A stretch of DNA of 64,000 nucleotides, taken from NCBI GenBank assembly GCA_029959085.1, contig JARWIR010000016.1, forward strand, positions 18,423,499 through 18,487,498, read 5' to 3'. A program made the translations under genes and the position numbers. The notes under the pieces were generated by a model. It was not told where the DNA came from and ran no database searches. It was given only the letters and a program-made list of their open reading frames with translations. Positions 57,967-64,000 of the stretch are shown here, one piece after another. Source of the DNA: Nemophila menziesii (Eukaryota > Streptophyta > Magnoliopsida > Boraginales > Hydrophyllaceae). Each line of letters begins with the position of its first letter. The stretch's first letter is position 1.

Positions 57967-58419
57967 TTAAGAAGAAGAATTAGAACGAGGTACCTGGCCA
58001 TAAAGATCGATCATATCCTCCTCCGAAGAAGAAGAATTATTATCAATATCCATGTTCAAAGTTACCTTACTCCTTGTTGAATTCATCTTGACAATTTCCT
58101 CCCAAAGTGCTAAGACTTGTTTTCTTAGATGATTGATTTGTTGTTGATATTTGATAGCCCATGGGGGAGTGTAGGAATCATTCAGAGAAGAAGAAGAACC
58201 TTGATCTTGGATTGGTGTCTGTTCTTTAGGCTCTGATGGTACCTTCATCCTAGCTGTGAATTTCTTGTGTTGTGGTGGTGCAGGTGCCTCTTCTTGTTGT
58301 TTCTCAATAGGCTCATCAAGATTGATGGCCTTCTCAATTGTGGAACCAGGCAAATTCTTGTTCTTACCTAGGACATAACACTTCCTCTTATAATCCATAG
58401 CATTTGTTCTGTTCGTCAT
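57967..58419 (-). CDS. Accessory ORF after integrase, intact
   Basis: 150 residues from ATG at 58417-58419: MTNRTNAMDYKRKCYVLGKN, then NLPGSTIEKAINLDEP, a Gln/Pro-rich stretch, IQDQGSSSS, a coiled coil after PPWAIKYQQQINHLRKQ, and an acidic Ser-rich end with DLYGQVPRS. Homologue at 14654-15112 in Element 2. No signal peptide or membrane segment, so not an evident env. It starts about 10 bases after GAGTTTGGGGTC. Likely an element-specific protein expressed from its own or a spliced transcript (inference). Confidence 0.65.
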   Translation of the reverse strand: MTNRTNAMDYKRKCYVLGKNKNLPGSTIEKAINLDEPIEKQQEEAPAPPQHKKFTARMKVPSEPKEQTPIQDQGSSSSLNDSYTPPWAIKYQQQINHLRKQVLALWEEIVKMNSTRSKVTLNMDIDNNSSSSEEDMIDLYGQVPRSNSSS

Positions 58420-59351
58420 GGTTGAATTGACCCCAAACTCAAGTTATACCAAGGATAGAATAAAGTTAAGAAAACTTGGTATAGCTTGAGTTTCTTGCTT
58501 GGATTAGATGAAGGAAGTTGTTTCTTGATGAGCTTTGGAAGAATTCTTGGAAGCTTGATGATCTTGATTGTGTTTAATGGTGTTTTGTGATGAATTTGAT
58601 GAAGATGTTATGTTTATGGAGGATGGAGGAGAGATTTGATGATGTTAATGTGTTTGTTGTGGAGGTTTGATCAAGCTTCAAGGTGTTTTTATAAGGTTGG
58701 GAGCTGGAAAATTCGTTTGGAAGAGGCTAGGGTTTATCTCCTTAAGGTTAGAAGTTGACTGGGCTTTGAACTCTTCTCAAACCGCCAGGCGCAGTGCATC
58801 CCTGCGGTGCATGGGGTATACCGCGGGGTACACCGCAGCGCTGTGGTGTATATTTTTTTCGCTTCTGCCTTGTACCCGTGCTAGCACCCCGTGGCACGCG
58901 TTTTTGCCGTGCGGTGCAGGGGTACGGTGCATGGGGTAGTCCGCACGTGCTCCGTCAAAAAACCCGCGGTACACACCCCGTGGCACGCGTTATGGGCGTG
59001 CGGTGCACCGCGGCTATTAGCTTCTATTTTTCTCGCTTCTGGATAAGACCCGTGGTGCGCGACCCGTGGTACGGGTTTTTTGGGCGCGGTACATCCCTGC
59101 GGTATAGGGGGTACACCGCGGGGGTAGTCCGCGCCAGCCTTGAATTCTCCAAAAAATTTCTCCTAGCACCCCAAACTCGATTCCTGCACCATTAACACAA
59201 TACCCTTCTCATTTCTTTAAAAGTAGACACTAAAACTTGACACTAACTTAGAATTATACACTAGGAATTGAAAAACTGAAAGCAATAAACTAATATACAT
59301 TGAAATGGCTTTTGTTTAACATCGTTAAGCTCGACGGGTTACCTCTCGCGA
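58420..59351 (-). repeat. Element 5 spacer with GC-rich palindromic repeat island
   Basis: 58786-59130 is GC-rich. ACCCCGTGGCACGCGTT occurs near 58886 and 58976 (unit about 90 bp), with GCGGTGCA, GGTACACCGC and CCCGCGGTACA words. PPT-like motifs (minus) at 58429-58443 and 59167-59179. Open frames on both strands over the island are not supported as genes. Confidence 0.55.
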
Positions 59352-59756
59352 TTATTCGGCTTCAAGGAGGTACATGACCTCCCCAGGATGTGAATCCACC
59401 ATGCGATTAGTATCCTCGCCTCCATGATAAACTTTCAATCGATGACCATTCACCATAAAGGTGCAGTGCTCGATTGGATGTTCAATCTCTATAGCTCCAT
59501 GAGGTGTAACTTTGGTCACTACGTAAGGACCCGACCACTTCGATCTCAACTTTCCCGGATAGTTACTGAACTTAGAGTTGTATTTCAGAACCTTCTGTCC
59601 AACTTCAAACTTTTTCACGCGAATACAGTTATCATGCCATCTCTTAGTGTTCTCCTTATAGAGTTTAGCATTTTCATAGGCATGTAACCGAAACTCATCA
59701 AGTTCATTTAATTTCATCATACGATTTTCACCAGCCAAAGTAGGATCTAAGTTCAA
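59352..59756 (-). CDS. pol: Element 5 integrase C-terminus
   Basis: Same frame as 59772-62330, after a TAA that replaces the Tyr codon in the RAYW-like segment. Contains [40 protein letters not shown] (GPY/F module) and FMVNGHRLKVYHGGE. Ends at TAA after YLLEAE. It belongs to integrase and is not a separate gene. Confidence 0.85.
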   Translation of the reverse strand: MNLDPTLAGENRMMKLNELDEFRLHAYENAKLYKENTKRWHDNCIRVKKFEVGQKVLKYNSKFSNYPGKLRSKWSGPYVVTKVTPHGAIEIEHPIEHCTFMVNGHRLKVYHGGEDTNRMVDSHPGEVMYLLEAE

Positions 59757-59771
59757 CTGCGCTATTGCCCA

Positions 59772-62330
59772 TTATGCACCCAATTCAAGTTCCACAGGTA
59801 AGTGACAAGCCTTACCATAGACCATACGATACGGAGATGCACCAACAGGAGTTTTGAATGCAGTACGATAGGCCCATAAAGCATCTTCTAACTTTGTTGA
59901 CCAATCTTTTCTTGTAGGACCAACAGTCTTCTCTAGGATAGATTTTACCTCTCGATTTGAAACCTCAGCTTGACCGTTGGCTTGTGGATGATACGCGGTA
60001 GAAACTCGATGTATTATCCCATTCTTCTCTAGCACTGTCTTCAGATATTTGTTCACAAAGTGTGAACCTCCATCACTGATAATAACTCTGGGTGTACCAT
60101 GTCTAGTGAAAATATGGGATTTCAAGAATTTAATCACCACTCGCGAATCATTCGTTGGTAGAGCTTTAGCCTCCACCCATTTGGACACGTAATCAACAGC
60201 TAGTAGGATGTATTGATTTCCGTTAGATGATACGAAGGGACCCATGAAATCAGTACCCCAAACATCAAATATTTCAACTTCAAGAACGTTGTTACGCGGC
60301 ATCTCATCCCTCTTGGATATATTACCAGTAAACTGGCATCTATGACACTTCTTAACATACTCATGACAATCCTTATGTAATGTAGGCCAATAAAAACCGG
60401 ATTGTAGTACCTTAGCAGCTGTGCGGTCGCCCTTGAAGTGTCCTCCATAAGGTGAATCGTGACAACCCGCAACTACTCCTAAGACTTCTTTCTCTGGTAT
60501 ACATCTTCTCACCATCTGATCAGCACATACTTTGTAGAGGAAAGGATCCTCCCAAAAGAACTGTTTAGCGCGGCTCATTAATCTCTTCTTGTCTTGTGAA
60601 GTGGCTCCTTCGGGAAAGTTACCACTTATAATAAGATTTGCAATATCAGCGTACCATGGGGTAACATCATAAATTGCTAATAGGCCTTCATCGGGAAATG
60701 ATTCATTAACTAGCTTAGGACTGTTATTCGACTCCGAACCTTCAAGACGTGACAAATGATCAGCCACTTGATTTTCACACCCCTTTCTATCTCGAATCTC
60801 CAAATCAAACTCTTGTAACAACAAAACCCATCTGATCAATCGCGGCTTCGCATCTTTCTTCTCCATCAAGTACTTAATAGCGGAATGGTCGGTGAATACA
60901 ACAATTTTTGCCCCAAAGAGATAGGAACGAAATTTGTCAAAGGTATAAACAACCGCTAAAAGCTCCTTTTCAGTTACCGTGTAATTGATCTGAGCACTGG
61001 TGAAGGTCTTGCTTGCATAATAAATCGAATGAAACACTTTATCTTTTCTTTGACCCAACACTGCACCCATAGCAGAATCACTAGCATCACACATAACTTC
61101 AAAGGGAAGTTTCCAATCAGGTGGTAGCACAATCGGCGCAGTAATCAGTTTCTCTTTAAGCTCTTGGAATGCCTTCATGCAAGCTTCATCAAAAAGGAAT
61201 TTGGTGTCCTTCTCGAGTAAGTTGAACAAAGGTTTTGAAATCTTTGAAAAGTTCTTGATAAAACGGCGATAAAACCCAGCATGGCCTAGAAAACTCCTTA
61301 CCCCTTTTACCGAAACAGGAGGGGGAAGAGTTTTGATAACTTCAATCTTCGCACGATCAACTTCTAACCCAGCGCTTGATACTTTGTGTCCCAATACTAT
61401 TCCTTCACGAACCATAAAGTGACACTTCTCCCAATTCAAGACCAAATCGGTTTCCTTACATCTAATCAATACTTTTTCTAGATTCTGCAAACAAGCATCA
61501 AAGTTATCTCCAAAAACAGAAAAGTCATCCATGAATACCTCAAGAAATCGATCGATCATATCACCAAAGATTGCCATCATGCAACGTTGGAAAGTAGCAG
61601 GTGCATTACATAGTCCAAAAGGCATCCTTCGGTATGCGAAAGTACGAAAAGGACACGTGAATGTGGTCTTAGGCTGGTCCTCAGGATCTACGCAAATTTG
61701 ATTGTAGCCGGAATACCCATCTAAGAAACAATAATACTCTCTACCGGCTAGCTTGTCCAACATTTGATCAATGAAAGGGAGTGGAAAATGGTCTTTTCTA
61801 GTATCCTTGTTCAACTTTCGATAATCCATACAAACTCTCCAACCAACTATGGTCCTCGAGGGTATGGCTTCATTCTTGTCATTCATGATGGTAGTGATAC
61901 CACCCTTCTTTGGCACGCATTGAACTGGACTCACCCAATCGCTACTAGCTATGGGGTAGATAATCCCCTCATCTAGTAGCTTGATCACTTCTTTCTTTAC
62001 CACTTCTTTCATCGCAGGCATCAATCTTCTCTGTCCTTCAACTGAAAGTGTACTGTTGTCTTCCAGAATGATCTTGTGTTGGCAATAGGAAGGGCTAATG
62101 CCTTTGATGTCAGCAATAGTCCAACCTATCGCCTCTTTATTCGCTCTTAGTACACGCAATAGTTTGTCTTCTTGAGGACCTGTGAAAGTAGCTGAAACAA
62201 TAACAGGTAGCGTGTTGTTAGTACCTAAATATGCATACCTCAAGTGGGACGGAAGTGGTTTCTCTTCTAGCTTCGGGGGAGACTCAATGGATGGTTTCTT
62301 TGGAGGCTCAATCTCCCCTGCATCACGCAA
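59772..62330 (-). CDS. pol: Element 5 RT, RNase H and integrase
   Basis: 852 residues, frame opened here by a frameshift near 62345, so 62330 is not a true start. [49 protein letters not shown] (catalytic Asp kept) and [11 protein letters not shown]. RNase [46 protein letters not shown]. Integrase: HHCC zinc region ([27 protein letters not shown]), [21 protein letters not shown] and [20 protein letters not shown]. All catalytic residues seen are present, so this is the best-preserved pol in the window; it could be the autonomous type that mobilised Elements 3 and 4 (inference). Confidence 0.9.
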   Translation of the reverse strand: MRDAGEIEPPKKPSIESPPKLEEKPLPSHLRYAYLGTNNTLPVIVSATFTGPQEDKLLRVLRANKEAIGWTIADIKGISPSYCQHKIILEDNSTLSVEGQRRLMPAMKEVVKKEVIKLLDEGIIYPIASSDWVSPVQCVPKKGGITTIMNDKNEAIPSRTIVGWRVCMDYRKLNKDTRKDHFPLPFIDQMLDKLAGREYYCFLDGYSGYNQICVDPEDQPKTTFTCPFRTFAYRRMPFGLCNAPATFQRCMMAIFGDMIDRFLEVFMDDFSVFGDNFDACLQNLEKVLIRCKETDLVLNWEKCHFMVREGIVLGHKVSSAGLEVDRAKIEVIKTLPPPVSVKGVRSFLGHAGFYRRFIKNFSKISKPLFNLLEKDTKFLFDEACMKAFQELKEKLITAPIVLPPDWKLPFEVMCDASDSAMGAVLGQRKDKVFHSIYYASKTFTSAQINYTVTEKELLAVVYTFDKFRSYLFGAKIVVFTDHSAIKYLMEKKDAKPRLIRWVLLLQEFDLEIRDRKGCENQVADHLSRLEGSESNNSPKLVNESFPDEGLLAIYDVTPWYADIANLIISGNFPEGATSQDKKRLMSRAKQFFWEDPFLYKVCADQMVRRCIPEKEVLGVVAGCHDSPYGGHFKGDRTAAKVLQSGFYWPTLHKDCHEYVKKCHRCQFTGNISKRDEMPRNNVLEVEIFDVWGTDFMGPFVSSNGNQYILLAVDYVSKWVEAKALPTNDSRVVIKFLKSHIFTRHGTPRVIISDGGSHFVNKYLKTVLEKNGIIHRVSTAYHPQANGQAEVSNREVKSILEKTVGPTRKDWSTKLEDALWAYRTAFKTPVGASPYRMVYGKACHLPVELELGA

Positions 62331-62349
62331 TGGTTCGTAGGCTAGACGC

Positions 62350-62538
62350 CTATAAGTTTGGATTTTCAGAGTTAAGAGCTGCCATTGTGTCGGCTAGCTC
62401 TTCCATCATTTCCGGTATATCTAATGTTAACGCAGCCTGCAAGATGTCATCATAATTAAAACAATCAAATACCTCTTGTGCGGCGTGTTCTGCTATATCC
62501 ATTCGAAAACAATATCCGGGAACATCTGGGAATTTCAT
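62350..62538 (-). CDS. pol: Element 5 protease-RT linker segment
   Basis: [20 protein letters not shown] onward, the linker between protease and RT. Joined upstream across TGA 62539-62541 and downstream by a frameshift near 62345. Confidence 0.7.
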   Translation of the reverse strand: MKFPDVPGYCFRMDIAEHAAQEVFDCFNYDDILQAALTLDIPEMMEELADTMAALNSENPNL

Positions 62539-62541
62539 GGC

Positions 62542-63114
62542 TCAAAATACATTGAATTTGACCTCCTCGTCTTGGATTCTCATGGTTAATTCGCCGTTTT
62601 CTACATCAATCAATGTACGCCCCGTGGCTAGGAATGGTCTTCCCAATATTATGGGGACATTCCTATCCGCGTCGTATTCAAGGATAACAAAATCTACAGG
62701 AAAAACTAGAGTACCTGCTTTGACGAGGACATCTTCGATTCGTCCCTCAGGATGCACGAGGGATCTGTCTGCCATTTGTAGGACCATAGAGGTAGGTCGC
62801 ATATCTCCAATCTTTAGCATATCAAAAATTGACTTGGGCATGAGATTAATACTCGCGCCCAAATCGCATAAAGCTTTCCCCTTCCACTCACTACCAATCG
62901 AGATTGGAAGCGTAAAACTTCCTGGATCAAGTAGCTTCGGTGGTAGTTTGCTCTGACAGATGGCACTACACTCTTCAGGTAACCCTACCATTTCATTATC
63001 GCAATATGGTCTTTTGTTCATAAGGGCTCTCTTTAAAAACTTCACGTATTTTGGTATGTCTTTGATGGCTTCTAACAACGGAATGTTAATATTGAGACCT
63101 CTCACTCTATTCAA
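62542..63114 (-). CDS. pol: Element 5 aspartic protease
   Basis: LPISIGSEWKGKALCDLGAS with active-site Asp, then MVLQMADRSLVHPEGRIEDV, FVILEYDADRNVPIILGRPF and LATGRTLIDVENGELTMRIQ. Cuts Gag-Pol. Continuous in frame with Gag at 63124-63990, separated by a TAA that replaces a Tyr codon. Confidence 0.85.
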   Translation of the reverse strand: MNRVRGLNINIPLLEAIKDIPKYVKFLKRALMNKRPYCDNEMVGLPEECSAICQSKLPPKLLDPGSFTLPISIGSEWKGKALCDLGASINLMPKSIFDMLKIGDMRPTSMVLQMADRSLVHPEGRIEDVLVKAGTLVFPVDFVILEYDADRNVPIILGRPFLATGRTLIDVENGELTMRIQDEEVKFNVF

Positions 63115-63123
63115 GAACCTTTG

Positions 63124-63990
63124 TTATTCGACCATATCTCCTTTCTTCTGAACTCTTGAAGGGAAGGGTGGAGGAGGACGGGCTTCTGCAACATCTTTCT
63201 TTTTCGGAACTTCCGGAATCTTCTCCACTTCTATCACTTCAGGTTCTTCATCTTTTTCTTCCACCTCTTCTAACGGTTTTTCTTTTCTAGTAACTTCTTT
63301 TTCTTTCATAACCGGGAAGGGTGGTGGTTGCACAGTCTTACCGCTTGTGGTGGTGATCGCGCTACAATCCTCCTTTTGTGTAGGAAGTTCTGTGTTACTC
63401 GGGAGTTGGCCTTGACCTCGAACATTCAAACTGTTGGCGATCTTTGATATTTGAGTCTCCAAGACTTTTAGCGAAGCGGAATGTGAGTTCAATGTTTCAT
63501 TTATCCTATTCTCTCTTGTGTGGGTATCGTCCATAAATCGAGATAGTTGGTTTTCGATTTTCTCTGACCTCTTCTCTGCATCTGACATGTATTTTGTTAC
63601 AGTACGTGCTAACTCACTTGCGGTAATTGCACCTTCTTGAGGTTGAGAAGGAAGCGCTTTTTGAGCTAGTGTGTCGGCATACGCGTCTTGATCTGTTCTG
63701 GTTTGATTTCCTTGGTATTGGTTTTGCGCTCGAAACTGATAATTGTTCCCTTGAGGCCTTTGTTGATAAGTTCCAGGATTGGCTGCCCCTTGTGGATTTG
63801 AATACTGAAAGCCTGGATGATTTCTGTTTTGATTTCCATACCCTTGACCACCTGAATAGTTACCTCGCTGATTAACAAAGTATACGAATTCTGGGTTGTT
63901 GGCACATTCTTCCCAACCATGATCATCTCCTCCACAACTAGAACATAATTCTGGTTCATTCACAACGTTTACCACAGCTTTATTCGACAT
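63124..63990 (-). CDS. gag: Element 5 Gag, C-terminal part
   Basis: Begins near the window edge, so the capsid is not seen. Zinc knuckle CSSCGGDDHGWEEC is intact (CX2CX4HX4C), unlike the Element 4 copy. A Gln/Asn/Gly-rich region (NRNHPGFQYSNPQGAANPGT), a coiled coil and a charged region (EKPLEEVEEKDEEPEVIEVE) follow. Ends at TAA just before protease. Confidence 0.8.
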   Translation of the reverse strand: MSNKAVVNVVNEPELCSSCGGDDHGWEECANNPEFVYFVNQRGNYSGGQGYGNQNRNHPGFQYSNPQGAANPGTYQQRPQGNNYQFRAQNQYQGNQTRTDQDAYADTLAQKALPSQPQEGAITASELARTVTKYMSDAEKRSEKIENQLSRFMDDTHTRENRINETLNSHSASLKVLETQISKIANSLNVRGQGQLPSNTELPTQKEDCSAITTTSGKTVQPPPFPVMKEKEVTRKEKPLEEVEEKDEEPEVIEVEKIPEVPKKKDVAEARPPPPFPSRVQKKGDMVE

Positions 63991-64000
63991 AGATAATTGT

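Larger units (their letters stand above)
54707..64000 (-). mobile_element. Element 5: Athila-like Ty3 gag-pol element, 5' end outside the window
   Basis: 3' LTR 54707-56494, polypurine tract, conserved non-coding region, accessory ORF, and integrase, RNase H, RT, protease and Gag on the minus strand running to the window end. The 5' LTR and start of gag are not visible, so the target duplication (left side AACAC, 54702-54706) cannot be checked. Stops at 59772, 62539 and 63124 and a frameshift near 62345 make it defective. Confidence 0.9.

Noticed and set aside
57967..58419. Env-like protein in the post-integrase position
   Set aside because: No signal peptide, transmembrane segment or Cys-rich ectodomain is visible; described as an accessory ORF instead.

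Overview
The window is a gene-poor, AT-rich, repeat-dense piece of a plant nuclear genome, most likely a eudicot. It carries Athila-type Ty3 elements primed by tRNA-Asp, Ty1/copia elements primed by initiator tRNA-Met, a LINE RNase H remnant and a plant-type Ulp1 (C48) protease gene of the sort carried by Mutator-like elements. No intact host gene, tRNA or rRNA was recognised. Species cannot be told from the sequence.

Layout. (1) 1-1516 and 8292-8934 are two halves of a decayed Ulp1-like gene, split by Element 1 (1517-8286, minus, exact 5-bp duplication GTATT). Element 1 is a non-autonomous copia-like retrotransposon with a Gag and a second ORF but no pol. (2) 9425-10502 is a diverged relative of Element 1, and 10541-10965 is a LINE RNase H remnant. 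(3) Element 2 (11641-21183, minus, AAACT duplication) is an Athila-like element with protease, RT, RNase H and integrase; its gag and primer site are deleted. (4) 21184-26824 is unassigned DNA with a possible Mutator-like element and a 115-bp GA tract. (5) A decayed Tork-like copia element (26825-41455, plus) has a right LTR broken twice: by Element 3 (32452-39606, minus, GCTCT duplication) and by a 1.7-kb solo-LTR-like insertion (39708-41407). (6) Element 4 (42426-51767, minus) is a gag-protease element without RT or integrase catalytic domains, and its 5' LTR is partly duplicated. (7) 51768-54706 holds minisatellites. (8) Element 5 (54707 to the window end, minus) is an Athila-like gag-pol element with several stops.

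The most interesting signal is shared by Elements 2-5, whose LTR bodies and ORFs differ. In all seven intact LTR tips seen, the U3 end is an inverted repeat spanning exactly 46 bp. Just inside the polypurine tract lies an 8-bp-stem hairpin whose stem differs between element pairs by three compensatory base-pair changes. Further inside are a second conserved hairpin, several internal polypurine-tract-like motifs and a GC-rich palindromic repeat island. Elements 3 and 4 lack RT and integrase catalytic domains, yet each encodes an ORF ending in an integrase-tail-like GPF module with a shared NLTHCWGGY motif. This suggests a family of non-autonomous elements moved by Athila-like partners, carrying structured terminal RNA or DNA signals and a retained integrase-tail module.
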